From TH-plancto1 sp043777375 (GTDB lineage Bacteria > Planctomycetota > Planctomycetia > Planctomycetales > Planctomycetaceae), in assembly GCA_043777375.1 (NCBI GenBank), contig JAYWHX010000168.1, positions 1 through 64,000 on the forward strand: 64,000 bases of DNA, written 5' to 3'. The notes under the pieces were generated by a model. It was not told where the DNA came from and did not search any database. It saw only the letters and a list, made by a program, of their open reading frames with translations. The position numbers were made by a program, and so were the translations under genes. Position 1 is the first letter of the stretch; each line of letters begins with the position of its first letter. Below, one piece after another: positions 1-8,762 of this stretch.

Positions 1-206
1 TCCACTCTGCGGTGAAGCAGAACAGAAATCCAGTGCCACCCTGGGAACTCCGCCGCGCGGTTCAGATCACCTCAGCTCTTCAATGGTTCAGGCACACTTG
101 GGGATCACTCGCTCGGGGTCGTACGCGTGTCCGGTTTTCCAGAGGCTCCACAGGGTCGAGGCGATGGCCCGCGCGACATTGCGACGAGCATTGGCTGGCG
201 GGGTGG

Positions 207-238
207 CACCGGTTGGGTCGCTTTGGACCCTACCGGTG
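207..238 (+). repeat. GGGTGGC-headed hairpin with GCTTTG loop (family F2, copy 1)
   Basis: The sequence folds as CACCGGT / ACCGGTG (7 bp), one T-T mismatch, then GGGTC / GACCC (5 bp) closing a GCTTTG hexaloop. GGGTGG precedes it and GTGGC follows. Two more copies of the same architecture occur at 40176-40207 and, on the minus strand, at 40274-40303. Their inner-stem sequences differ but pairing is largely kept. Confidence 0.75.
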
Positions 239-559
239 TGGCGCAGCCAGAAGAGGTTGTGAGTCCGTTTGGTCCCCAGGAGTCCTCTCTGCCTGAGTGA
301 CATCTGCCTGAAATTCTCACCTCGAATCCCAAGCGTCAAGCTGCCCACGTCCTGGTGACCGGGGGTCTCCGGGCGCTAACGGTTCTGTCTCGGACACGGC
401 GATTACTGAAGAGGTTGCCTCGCCGTGTGACGTTTTGCATAATGCCCCGATGCACTCCAAACGCCGAATTGTCGATGACGCTTTGTACGCACACTTCGTG
501 ACGTTCTCGGTCGGGTGGCACGCCCGAATGAGGCGATTCCCACTGAATACGAGTGATTT

Positions 560-598
560 GGGTGGCACGTCCCTGGAGGCTTTGCGAAAGGGCGTGGG
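560..598 (+). repeat. REP-like hairpin (family F1, copy 1)
   Basis: The element starts GGGTGGCACGTCCCT and ends AGGGCGTGG. CACG-T-CCCT pairs with AGGGCGTG, giving an 8-bp stem with one bulged T, preceded by GGGTGG as REP hairpins are preceded by a conserved tetranucleotide. It is inverted relative to the copy at 639-674, so the two form a BIME-like pair. Confidence 0.7.
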
Positions 599-638
599 AG
601 TTTCTGACTGGTAGATTTTGCACGTTCTGGGGTGGATC

Positions 639-674
639 ACCACGCCCTTCGAGGACTCAGGGACGTGCCACCCT
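639..674 (-). repeat. REP-like hairpin (family F1, copy 2)
   Basis: This 36-base element is repeated exactly at 1382-1417, so identical direct copies flank the transposase gene at 773-1369. Read on the minus strand it begins AGGGTGGCACGTCCCT and forms the same bulged 8-bp stem as copy 1 with a different loop. Confidence 0.8.
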
Positions 675-772
675 CGATTATTGACTTGTGATTCTGGGAG
701 TGGTATGGCGAGCTGGGGTTTGGCGTCGATATGATGAATTGCACTGAGGCTGTTTCCTGCTTGAGGTCTGCC

Positions 773-1369
773 ATGCGAATCCACGACGAGTCTTCAGGCA
801 AGTCATACTTCAGCAAGCGTCGGCGTCGATTTGAAGGCGAACGCAGGCCGCATGCTTTGACGTTTTCGTGCTATCACCGCTTCAAGTTTCTGGATCGCGA
901 TCGCACTCGACTGTGGTTTGTCGAGGCGTTGCAGGCCGAGCGATTGAAGTGGCCGATCGATCTGTGGGCGTGGGTGATTATGCCCGAGCATGTGCATCTG
1001 ATCGTGTCTCCGCGTGTGCCCGGAATCTCCATAGGAAGATTCGTGGGGAAGGTGAAAGAAGCTGTGTCGCGACGAGCTGTGGTGTGGTTGAAGGAGAATT
1101 CGCCCGAGTGGCTCTCGCGAATCACTGTGGTCGAGGGGACCAAAACACGTCATCGATTCTGGCAACCGGGTGGGGGTTATGACCGGAATATCGAACAGGC
1201 CGGGACGCTGGAAGCGATGATTCAATACCTGCACCAGAACCCGGTCAGTCGTGGACTGGTAGAACGCACTGTCGATCGGGAATGGTCGAGTGCGCGGTGG
1301 TACGCGGGGCAGCGTCCGGTGTGGTTAGAGATGGACGAGCTGCCGATGCTGGGTGGTGGGGGTGGGTAG
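773..1369 (+). CDS. REP-associated tyrosine transposase (RAYT, Y1/HUH type)
   Basis: The 198-aa protein belongs to the Y1/IS200-like single-strand transposases that act on REP hairpins. The HUH-type metal motif is visible as MPEHVHLIV near residue 75. The candidate catalytic tyrosine lies in the GGGYDRNIEQ segment near residue 140. The C-terminus has the RAYT-typical run YLHQNPVSRGLVER followed by WSSARWYAG. An in-frame ATG at 731 exists, but I prefer 773 because GAGGT lies about 8 bases upstream of it. Identical 36-bp REP-like elements flank the gene at 639-674 and 1382-1417, as expected for a domesticated RAYT with its own REPs. The reading frame is intact. Confidence 0.88.
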   Translation: MRIHDESSGKSYFSKRRRRFEGERRPHALTFSCYHRFKFLDRDRTRLWFVEALQAERLKWPIDLWAWVIMPEHVHLIVSPRVPGISIGRFVGKVKEAVSRRAVVWLKENSPEWLSRITVVEGTKTRHRFWQPGGGYDRNIEQAGTLEAMIQYLHQNPVSRGLVERTVDREWSSARWYAGQRPVWLEMDELPMLGGGGG

Positions 1370-1381
1370 AGCCTGGAGAAG

Positions 1382-1417
1382 ACCACGCCCTTCGAGGACT
1401 CAGGGACGTGCCACCCT
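1382..1417 (-). repeat. REP-like hairpin (family F1, copy 3)
   Basis: It is an exact 36-base copy of 639-674 in the same orientation, beginning 13 bases after the RAYT stop codon. Together they bracket the transposase gene as direct repeats. Confidence 0.8.
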
Positions 1418-1440
1418 TTTTAGTGACGGGTTTTGAGATC

Positions 1441-1647
1441 ATGACGATACTGGGGGTTCGGCGACTGTTGTACTTGGGGATTGTGCTGGCCGGCGGGGTG
1501 GGCTTGTCGGCGTGGGGGATTGCGTATTGGTTGCCGTTGGCGGGAACGGTGAGATCCGACTCTTCAGTGATCTCTTCTTGCAGTCCGCTTTACTTGATCC
1601 ATCCTTTACGGACTAACTCATCAAACACCACGCTTTGGATGGGTTGA
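1441..1647 (+). pseudogene. possible truncated membrane-protein N-terminus
   Basis: This 68-aa frame starts with a strongly hydrophobic segment (LLYLGIVLAGGVGLSAWGIA) that looks like a signal anchor. After about 40 codons it runs into low-complexity sequence and the 3' end of the convergent DUF58 gene. It begins shortly after a REP-like element. I read it as the 5' remnant of a gene for an exported protein, broken by rearrangement. It could equally be a chance frame. Confidence 0.25.
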
Positions 1648-2483
1648 TTACTTGTCAGGCTCATGAAGCGGCCATCTCGTTTTTGGCACTCGGACGCCAG
1701 GTGGTCTTCGAGGGCTTGGCGGTGGGATTGGTAGAGACCCAGCAGCTCGCCGACTGACGAGATATCGAGTGTCCCTCCTGATTCCGAATCCACGAACCGG
1801 AAATCTCCCGTGAGTTCTGGATTCCGTTCTGAAGGAGCCAGGATCTGAATCGCGAAGATCTCCAGCCCGGAACCGTGCAGCAGGTTGAACGCGCGGCCCA
1901 CGTCCCCGAACGTCAGGAAATCGGAGATCACTACCACCACTCCTCGCCCACGCCGACGCTGAAGGACCTCCTCAATGGCCTGCTCGACCGGGAACGTTCC
2001 ACCTGGCGCCAGCTCCTCGATAAATGAGAGAAACCGCCGCACAGCTGCCCGCCCGCGTGTGGCCGGAAAGATCGCCGGTGGTTTCCCCGCTTGGGCACAA
2101 CTGTAGACGCTGACCTTCTCCACACTCGTCAGCGCGGCCATGCCGAAGGCAGCTGCGATTTGTTTGGCGAGTTCGAACTTGCCCTCGAAGTTCATGGAGG
2201 TTGAGGCATCGAGCAGGATGGGAACCTGCATCTCCTCTTCGTGGGCGTAGAGCTTCAAGTAGGGTTGATTGAGTCGGGAGAAGATATTCCAGTCGACGTA
2301 CCGCAGATCGTCCCCCGCGACGTAGTCGCGGTAGTCGGAGAAGTCGATGCTGGTGCCGCCCTTGCCGGAGAGATGCTCGCCATGGGCGCGGTTCGTTTTT
2401 CGCCGCCGGGGGTTGATCCGCAGCCGCTCGAGCCGGGCGAGTAGATCGTTGGGGAGCAGTGAAGTGAGTTGGGGAACCGACAT
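1590..2483 (-). CDS. DUF58 domain-containing protein
   Basis: The 297-aa protein is a DUF58 protein, a von Willebrand A-like family often found beside MoxR ATPases. The N-terminal part shows the family signature: GEHLSGKGGTSIDFSDYRDY, then VAGDDLRYVDWNIFSR. The downstream VPILLDASTSM segment is a MIDAS-like DxSxS site expected to bind a metal ion. The rest alternates hydrophobic strands and helices as in vWA folds (GVVVVISDFL). No membrane segment is visible, so it should be cytoplasmic. No MoxR partner is adjacent, which is unusual. An upstream start at 2519 is possible, but MSVPQLTSLLPND at 2483 fits the usual start of the family better. Confidence 0.85.
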   Translation of the reverse strand: MSVPQLTSLLPNDLLARLERLRINPRRRKTNRAHGEHLSGKGGTSIDFSDYRDYVAGDDLRYVDWNIFSRLNQPYLKLYAHEEEMQVPILLDASTSMNFEGKFELAKQIAAAFGMAALTSVEKVSVYSCAQAGKPPAIFPATRGRAAVRRFLSFIEELAPGGTFPVEQAIEEVLQRRRGRGVVVVISDFLTFGDVGRAFNLLHGSGLEIFAIQILAPSERNPELTGDFRFVDSESGGTLDISSVGELLGLYQSHRQALEDHLASECQKRDGRFMSLTSNQPIQSVVFDELVRKGWIK

Positions 2484-2617
2484 GACTGCCTGCCATCCGG
2501 GCTGAGGGGAACAGTTCACGAGTGCGGGGAACGAGTCGGGGATCGCGCGGCGATTCCAGGTCGACGATTCGTATTCTTACTATACGCAAACGTTGAGAGG
2601 AATGCTGGCGCGGAGTG

Positions 2618-2657
2618 ACAAAAGCAAATCCCCTCGCCTTTGTGGGAGGAGAGGGGA
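2618..2657 (-). terminator. rho-independent terminator of the 2692-4458 gene
   Basis: Read on the minus strand, TCCCCTC pairs with GAGGGGA (2629-2657) and is followed by TTTGCTTTTG. It lies 35 bases past the stop of the minus-strand gene. Confidence 0.55.
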
Positions 2658-2691
2658 CGATACGCTTAAATGCGGGGTCACCACATGCGAC

Positions 2692-4458
2692 TCAGTGAGT
2701 CGCTCGCAGCGGCTGGCGGAACATCTCGAAGAAGCACGGCGTGCTGAGGAGTGTTTCGAGGCTGATCCGACGACGTTCCAAGTCGTTGAACTTCTCGGGT
2801 GGGTTTCCTGTCATCGTGGGATCCGCGACGAAGATAAAAGGGGGCATCCCCATGCTAGTCGCGTCAACTCCCGTGAGGAAGCCGGAGAGTCCCACTGGTG
2901 ATCCAAACGGACCAGGCTTCACATGCGTGAAGAACGTATTCGTTTCGCCGGCATGACAGCCATTGCACGTGTTCAGAGAGAACTTATGCCGCGCCTTTGG
3001 GTTCGCAATCCCCGCCGCGTTCCAGATCATGCCTGGGTCCGTCAATGCCGAGCCACCCACAAAGTGGTCTCCACCCGCCGGGAAGTCGAGGGGCACTTGA
3101 TGCTTCTCCAATAGTACAGCTGACTCATTCGAATTGATGAAATCAGCCAACAGCTGAGTTCCATTCAGACTGAGGTCTGGGGTCTGCTTCACTGTGACCT
3201 CTCGCAAGTGTCCCGCATCAGAGTCATTATCAAAGAGCTTAAACTCCCGTAGTTCCCAGGGCAAATTGAGCGCGAATTCATTGGCCCGCAATTGATTCAA
3301 GGCACTCCCGTTCGGTTGAGAAGGGTTGGCTCCCGCTTTTGCAAACTGCTCTGTGATCGCTTCCAGTGCCGGATTGAAGCCTGGAGATCCCAAGGGCAGG
3401 CTGGTCAAGTTGGCCCACTGCTGCCCCCACGCTTTGAGGTCATTACAGTTCTTGACTTGAATGCCGTACTCGAAGATGACGGTGAATTGAAGCGGATTGC
3501 AATTCTCATCCAGGGCGCAGAACACAAACCTCGCCTCACCTCCGCTGCCACCGCCGTACGTCACGTTGTCTCGCAAGTCGATGCGATTCACAATGGCCAA
3601 CAGCCGGAACGGAGCCTTTGAAAGATCGAGCGGCATTCCAGCGCCACTCTTGGCCTGCCAAGGCTCGATGATCTTCGTTCGGATCATGTCCTTACGCTCC
3701 TTCACCGACCAATCATTCACGTTCTGGTCAAACTCCCACTTCTTCAGCCAGCGCCGTACGAACGTCGACGGATCGATCCCGGACTGCGACTCGTTGGCCA
3801 TTTGCGTCATCAAGTACCCGAAGGTCCATTTCCCCATCGGGGTTCCCACATTGCTACAGGGGTTGAATGTGCGAGTCGGGTCTTCCACCACTGACAAATC
3901 CGTAATCATGAGTGACCGCGCTGGATCCACTGGGGTGGCTGTGATCCCCGGAAACGGCACCGGAATCTTGATGGGCTTTCCCTGGAGCAGTCCCTCGATA
4001 TCCAACGGTGTGAATGGTTCACGCCGTTTCACCAGACTGCGGCCTTCGAAGAGTGGAATCTCCTTCGCCTGAGCCTGCCGAGCTGCCAACTCTCGCAGCT
4101 GGGCCAGATTGATCGTGATTGGTCCGGTGAATGTGCCGTCTGCGGACTTGGCATCACCGAGATCTCCATCATCACGCAGCAGCGACCGTTTCGCCCCTGC
4201 ATGAATCATCATCTGCGAAGGCAGTCCTTCCTTGGCAAATTGCACATTCAACGTGGCTTCTACTTCCGGGGATTTCGCATCGATCTCCTGCACAGCATTG
4301 CTGAGCTGCAATGTCGCTGATTCGACGACGGGAGGATCTTCAGTCAAACGACGTTCTGAGAAGGGCACAACCCTCGCCTTTCCGAGTACTGCCTTCTCTT
4401 GGGCACTGGCCTGTGAGCACAGTGCCAACACAATCACAAATCGTCCCATATTTTTCAT
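2692..4458 (-). CDS. secreted protein with a choice-of-anchor-X-like region and one c-type haem motif
   Basis: The 588-aa protein begins with a signal peptide (MGRFVIVLALCSQASAQ); the ATG three codons upstream is equally possible. Residues about 75-115 (IHAGAKRSLLRDDGDLGDAK) resemble the choice-of-anchor X module of large secreted proteins. The middle, with several aromatic and Asp-rich stretches, matches nothing I can name. Near residue 505 a single CNGCH motif followed by AGETNTFF indicates one covalently bound haem c, so the protein should be exported and may carry electrons or sense redox state. It is not in an operon. The function is unknown. Confidence 0.7.
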   Translation of the reverse strand: MKNMGRFVIVLALCSQASAQEKAVLGKARVVPFSERRLTEDPPVVESATLQLSNAVQEIDAKSPEVEATLNVQFAKEGLPSQMMIHAGAKRSLLRDDGDLGDAKSADGTFTGPITINLAQLRELAARQAQAKEIPLFEGRSLVKRREPFTPLDIEGLLQGKPIKIPVPFPGITATPVDPARSLMITDLSVVEDPTRTFNPCSNVGTPMGKWTFGYLMTQMANESQSGIDPSTFVRRWLKKWEFDQNVNDWSVKERKDMIRTKIIEPWQAKSGAGMPLDLSKAPFRLLAIVNRIDLRDNVTYGGGSGGEARFVFCALDENCNPLQFTVIFEYGIQVKNCNDLKAWGQQWANLTSLPLGSPGFNPALEAITEQFAKAGANPSQPNGSALNQLRANEFALNLPWELREFKLFDNDSDAGHLREVTVKQTPDLSLNGTQLLADFINSNESAVLLEKHQVPLDFPAGGDHFVGGSALTDPGMIWNAAGIANPKARHKFSLNTCNGCHAGETNTFFTHVKPGPFGSPVGLSGFLTGVDATSMGMPPFIFVADPTMTGNPPEKFNDLERRRISLETLLSTPCFFEMFRQPLRATH

Positions 4459-4746
4459 GGCCGCTCTCCTGCGAGTTTTGGATACACTGCCAGATCAGAA
4501 AGCTGGCTGGATTCCCATTCTCCATTGATCCGGAAAAATCACATGACCTCATCAGGTCAACTATCGACAATTCGAAGTTCAGGTTTCATGAATCAAGTTC
4601 ACAATGACTCTCGCGGCAGCTTGTCGCATCAACGACTCTGATTCGAAAGGCCTGACAGGATGAACCAGCGAGACAAAGATGTCTTATGACATTCGCGCAC
4701 TGGCGACTCCATGTCTCACAAGCTCACTTTCTGAGATTCAATCTCG

Positions 4747-5841
4747 ATGTCCGACTCTTCGCCTACTCCTGCCCGTTACATGCCTCAGCTGGATGGTCTG
4801 CGGGCGATTGCAGTGTTTGCGGTCGTGTGGTCGCACTGGATGCCGCAGTACACTGCGGGGCTGCCGTGGGGGCATTTCGGAGTGCAGCTGTTCTTTGTGC
4901 TGAGTGGCTATTTGATCACGGGGATCCTGCTGAGGGTCAAACCGAAACCGGGTGAGTCTCGGGGGCCAGTGCTGAAGCAGTTCTACATTCGGCGGGCACT
5001 GCGGATTTTTCCGGCGTACTACATGGTGCTGGTGCTGGCGTGGCTGTCGGATTTCAGTGATGCGCGGGCGACGATCGTGTGGCACGCGACCTATACCACG
5101 AATCTCTGTCTTTGGTGGAATCGATCATTTAACCCGCTCTCGCATTTCTGGTCACTGGCTGTGGAGGAACAGTTTTATCTGATCTGGCCATGGGTGATGT
5201 TGTGGAGTTCACCGCGAACGTTGCTGCGAATTGTGATTGCGATGATCATTGCGACGCCGGTCTTGCAGGCCATCCTGCAAATCCATTGGCCGGAAACGGA
5301 GCCCACAATGTTAATGCCCTGTGCGGCGGATGCCTTGGGAGTGGGAGCACTGCTGGTGCTGGCTGAGATGCGTAAGGAGTGGCAAACGTCGCTGTCGCGA
5401 GTGCAGATTCTGGCGTGCTTGCCGATCTTTCTGTTGCTGCAAAGCCATGTGTTCTTCTCGGGTTCTGGGTGGCCCAGCGTGGCCGAGTCGGTCCGTAAGA
5501 CGACGATGGTTGTGGCCTTTTCGCGAATCGTGTCGCAGGCTGCCACCGGATATCGCGGGCCAGTCGGTTGGCTGCTGTCACATTCGTTACTGACAGGGAT
5601 CGGAAAAATCAGCTATGGGATATATTTGATTCACAATTTCACTCCGCACCTGGTGACCTGGTTTCTGGAATGGTCTGCCATTGGAGTGAACGATTTCAAC
5701 GTCTTGCATCCCGGTTGGCGATTCATCACGTATTGGACCACTACGTTAAGCCTCGCGGCGATCAGCTGGGCGTTGGTGGAAAGCTCCTGCTTGCAACTCA
5801 AAAATCGCTGGGGAAAGTTACAGTCGCGGGAGCCGTCGTAA
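4747..5841 (+). CDS. acyltransferase family 3 (OafA/YrhL type) membrane protein
   Basis: The 364-aa integral membrane protein belongs to the acyltransferase-3 family, which O-acetylates or O-acylates surface sugars. The N-terminus shows the canonical start, QLDGLRAIAVFAVVWSHW, including the catalytic-type His. HFGVQLFFVLSGYLITGILL and the FYIRRALRIFPAYY block follow. About ten hydrophobic helices are visible, with the FWSLAVEEQFYLIWP signature near residue 140. The family is usually 350-400 aa, so it is full length. An ATG at 4780 is an alternative start. It stands alone; a substrate cannot be inferred. A palindromic repeat lies just beyond its stop codon. Confidence 0.9.
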   Translation: MSDSSPTPARYMPQLDGLRAIAVFAVVWSHWMPQYTAGLPWGHFGVQLFFVLSGYLITGILLRVKPKPGESRGPVLKQFYIRRALRIFPAYYMVLVLAWLSDFSDARATIVWHATYTTNLCLWWNRSFNPLSHFWSLAVEEQFYLIWPWVMLWSSPRTLLRIVIAMIIATPVLQAILQIHWPETEPTMLMPCAADALGVGALLVLAEMRKEWQTSLSRVQILACLPIFLLLQSHVFFSGSGWPSVAESVRKTTMVVAFSRIVSQAATGYRGPVGWLLSHSLLTGIGKISYGIYLIHNFTPHLVTWFLEWSAIGVNDFNVLHPGWRFITYWTTTLSLAAISWALVESSCLQLKNRWGKLQSREPS

Positions 5842-5856
5842 AACGAGAATTCGGCA

Positions 5857-5985
5857 GGGTGGCGAGATCAGGAGGATTTGCGGATTTCTCCGCCCCAGCC
5901 GCGAAGTAGGATCGTCGCTTTGCGTCACAATTCTCGCGTCCTGTCGAGCCGGGGCCATTCGCAAAGCCTGCTGACCCCGCCACCC
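5857..5985. repeat. 130-bp inverted-repeat element (family F3, copy 1)
   Basis: The element is bounded by 36-base imperfect arms: the left arm begins GGGTGGCGAGATCAGGAGG and the right arm ends GCTGACCCCGCCACCC. About 28 of 36 positions pair. The right arm, read in reverse, matches the left arm of the copy at 40866-41002 at 33 of 36 positions, so the two are clearly the same family. Their centres differ. It sits between the acyltransferase and the sigma-factor gene, and apart from it the 5842-6277 gap holds nothing I recognise. Confidence 0.75.
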
Positions 5986-6277
5986 ACATCGACTGGCCCG
6001 CGTGACAATCCTGGCCATCGACCAGAACTCGTCAATACTCGCCCTTCCTGACAAAATTCTTCTCAGAATTCATGACCGGTTTCGTCCCCTCGTTGGACTA
6101 AGATGTCGAGGGGCAAGCTTCTGCGGTTTGACCCTTCACGACTGTCCCCGCGTGGTCCGTTGGCTTTCGAGTGAGAAGGTTCGCCGTGATCTGGCGGCTC
6201 TCTCGAACTTCGCGAGCGATGGTTCACACGACACGGGCCAGTTCCACGAAGCCCATTTGATCGCGGGACGTGGCGGT

Positions 6278-8476
6278 ATGTCGGTTCCCATTCCCACAAC
6301 TCGACCACTTTGGATTGATGCGAGTCGCCCTCCGGTGGAGGACAGCCTCGCGGATCAATCGCGGGTGCCGAACGCGCTGACTGCAACAACTCCGGAAGCA
6401 ATCTCTGCACCGGTGTTTGAACCGGATACCGAGTTGTTGCGGGATTTCATCGCGACGAAACTGGGGACCGCAGCGGCGCAGAAGGCCCTGGCCAGGATCG
6501 TGGAGCGGCATGGCTCGATGGTCTACCAGGTGGCGCATCGCACGGTCAGCGATCGCTCTTTGGCGGACGATGTGTTCCAGGCGACATTCCTCGTGCTGGC
6601 GCAGTCGGCTCGCAAGATTCAGCGGTCAGCCTCGCTGGCCGCATGGTTACACGGCACCGCTCGTAACATCGGGCGGAAGGCCATCGCCCGGAAACATGCG
6701 ACGCGGTCCGGGATCGGAACAGGAGTTGAGATGGTCACGTCGATCGAAGACGATCCGTTTCAAGAACTGGTCCGGTCCCACGAACGCCAGCTGCTCGATG
6801 ACGAACTCCTGCAACTGCCGGAGATCTACCGAGCGCCGCTCGTGTTGCACTATCTGGAGGAGCGGTCGCATCTGGAAATCTCTCAGCTGCTGGGGATCAC
6901 CGTCTCGGCCGTCGAAAGCCGGTTGAAGCGGGCCAGGCAGGAGCTGCGAGTGCGTTTGGTGCGTCGCGGAATCACTCTCTCGGTGGCGATTGCCGCCGTC
7001 GGGTGGGGGGCGTCGGTGGCTTCGGCTGCTCCGCCCGCTGCCCTTGTGTCATCCACCATTTCCCTGGCTGCGACGGGCGCAGCTGTCGGCACATCGCTGG
7101 CAGCTAGCACCTCGACAGCCATTCAACTCGCAGGAAAGGAGCTCGCCGCTATGTCAGCTGCCAGCAAAGTCACAGCGTTAGTCGTGGGGGTCACGGGAAC
7201 GTTGACCGTCGGCGGGGCCATACTACTCGGAGCAATGGTCGACGGGACTTCGGGCTCGGGCCAGAGAGCCGGGTCAGGGGATCTGGTCACGGTCGTAGCG
7301 ACCGAGGAACCGGGAGCGAGTGACGCCGCCGGTTTTGAACCAGAGCCGATGCTGCTCGTTCAAAACGACGGCGACAAGGTGCCGGGAGCAGAAGAGAAGG
7401 CAGACGCAGCTGAGCCGTCGGATGACGACGATCAACCCGCTGCCTCTGGTGCAAAAGAAGACGCACCCGATCAGTCGGAAGAGAGCGACGATGCTGCTTC
7501 CGAGATGACCGAGAAGGAAGACGCAGCGGGCGAACCGGAGGAGACGCAGGCTCCCAAGAGTGAGGAGAAAGACGACGACGCACCCATGAAGGAAGAGGGC
7601 AAGGAAGAGCCCAACGATGACCCGGCTCCTGCTGCCGAGGAGAAAGAAGACTCTTCCGCTGAGGCCGATGAGACGCAGGCTCCGGAGGCCGATGAGAAGA
7701 ATGACGACGCACCGGCGATGACGAAGGAGCAGGATGACCCAGCCCAGGAAGAGATGAGTTCCGCCGAGGACGAGTCTGCTGAAGAGGGCGATGAGCACGT
7801 CGCTCGCAAGGGCCCGCTCGTGGCCTCCTTTCGGCAACTCTCTCCCCAGGACGTGAAAGTCTATGAGACACTGGAGAGTGAGACTTCATTGGAGTTTCCT
7901 GACAACACCCTGCAAGAGGTGTCCGATTTCTTGCGAGAGAATCACGACATCCGCATTCGCCTTGATACGCAAACTCTTGAGGACGCTGGTATCTCCCTGG
8001 AATCACGGATCGTCATCATTACTCAAGGGCTCCCACTTCGTGATTCCCTGTCCTTGCTGTTGGAAGACGTGGGTGGAGTCCAACTCGACTACTATGTCGA
8101 CCGAGGTGGCATCAACGTCACCACATCCGAAAGCATGACACACAGATCCGAACTCCGATTTTATGACCTCTCGGGGGACGATGAAGATGTCGCGATCGAG
8201 AATCTGGCACAAGCCGTGGAATCCTACGCTCGAAGTATCGACGAAGGCCTCATGAACGAGACGAGCCTCGCGAGTGTCACCTCCTTCGGGGACAGTCTCG
8301 CCATCCGGGTGACACTCGATTCACACAAGAAGATTGAGGAGTTCATCGCCGGAGCCATCCAGCTGGCCGATCGGCGAAAAGCCGCTGGCAAGCCCCTGCC
8401 CGTGGTGCCACCAACTCCACCGGCTCCTCCCACGCCACCCGCTGGTGGCGGGTTCTTCAGCGTCCCCGGTCGTTAG
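6278..8476 (+). CDS. ECF sigma factor with membrane anchor, acidic linker and extracytoplasmic-type C-terminal domain
   Basis: The 732-aa protein starts with a complete ECF sigma-70 factor. Region 2 lies at about residues 52-130 (SLADDVFQATFLVLAQSARK, then AAWLHGTARNIGRKA). Region 4 lies at about 180-228 (LPEIYRAPLVLHYLEE, ISQLLGITVSAVESRLKRAR). A typical ECF would end here at about 230 aa. Instead there follow two hydrophobic stretches (about 232-250 and 300-325), an acidic Glu/Asp/Ala-rich linker of about 170 residues, and a 200-aa domain beginning LEFPDNTLQEVSDFLRENHD. That domain resembles the small alpha/beta domains of secretin N-termini or STN modules. A Pro-rich tail ends the protein. 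Extended ECFs of this general sort are known in planctomycetes; no separate anti-sigma gene is adjacent. I chose ATG 6278 because the upstream 92 codons look non-coding and GGGACG precedes it. Confidence 0.85.
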   Translation: MSVPIPTTRPLWIDASRPPVEDSLADQSRVPNALTATTPEAISAPVFEPDTELLRDFIATKLGTAAAQKALARIVERHGSMVYQVAHRTVSDRSLADDVFQATFLVLAQSARKIQRSASLAAWLHGTARNIGRKAIARKHATRSGIGTGVEMVTSIEDDPFQELVRSHERQLLDDELLQLPEIYRAPLVLHYLEERSHLEISQLLGITVSAVESRLKRARQELRVRLVRRGITLSVAIAAVGWGASVASAAPPAALVSSTISLAATGAAVGTSLAASTSTAIQLAGKELAAMSAASKVTALVVGVTGTLTVGGAILLGAMVDGTSGSGQRAGSGDLVTVVATEEPGASDAAGFEPEPMLLVQNDGDKVPGAEEKADAAEPSDDDDQPAASGAKEDAPDQSEESDDAASEMTEKEDAAGEPEETQAPKSEEKDDDAPMKEEGKEEPNDDPAPAAEEKEDSSAEADETQAPEADEKNDDAPAMTKEQDDPAQEEMSSAEDESAEEGDEHVARKGPLVASFRQLSPQDVKVYETLESETSLEFPDNTLQEVSDFLRENHDIRIRLDTQTLEDAGISLESRIVIITQGLPLRDSLSLLLEDVGGVQLDYYVDRGGINVTTSESMTHRSELRFYDLSGDDEDVAIENLAQAVESYARSIDEGLMNETSLASVTSFGDSLAIRVTLDSHKKIEEFIAGAIQLADRRKAAGKPLPVVPPTPPAPPTPPAGGGFFSVPGR

Positions 8477-8517
8477 GACTGTGCAACGCCGACAACCGGG
8501 GTCGCGGGGCAATCAGT

Positions 8518-8602
8518 CGGGAGGGCGAGGCTCGTGCCGAGCCGCGAGACACGGGCAAAGTGTTCTCGCACCCGCGGCTCAGCAGGAGCTTCGCCCTCCC
8601 GG
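8518..8602. repeat. inverted-repeat element (family F4, copy 1)
   Basis: The left arm, GGGAGGGCGAGGCTCGTGCC with the following GAGCCGCG, pairs almost completely with the right arm CGCGGCTCAGCAGGAGCTTC and the following GCCCTCCC, around a loop of about 26 bases. A second copy lies at 59634-59716, and one of its arms differs from this left arm by only one or two bases. It lies in the gap between the sigma factor and the next gene, where it could also act as a transcription barrier. Confidence 0.75.
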
Positions 8603-8762
8603 GCGTGCTTGGCTCATTCCTGAGTCTGAGCATTGGCGACGGTCACGTAAAAAACGTGCCCCACGGGGAAACGACTTCACCGAATGCGGCTCTTTTTTCA
8701 AAACGTCGACAGCTGCCGCCGTCGGCTCGCCTGCCAAGACAACTCCCCTCTACGGATTGATC

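Larger units (their letters stand above)
1..772. other. repeat-rich stretch without a convincing gene
   Basis: No reading frame here looks like a real protein; the open frames are short, overlap each other on both strands and have no family signature. What can be seen is a cluster of GGGTGGC-headed palindromes: a covarying hairpin at 207-238, a half copy at 513-526, and two inverted REP-like hairpins at 560-598 and 639-674. A further GTGCCACCCT at about 32-41 looks like the edge of another copy. The stretch lies directly upstream of a REP-associated transposase gene, which is typical of a REP/RAYT locus. Confidence 0.6.

Noticed and set aside
7274..7837. long minus-strand frame opposite the sigma-factor linker
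   Set aside because: It is the antisense shadow of the acidic Glu/Asp repeat region and has no ribosome site or family.
8334..8762. upstream extension of the LamG/pectate-lyase frame
   Set aside because: It overlaps the end of the sigma-factor gene and the F4 repeat, and a clear signal peptide starts at 8763.
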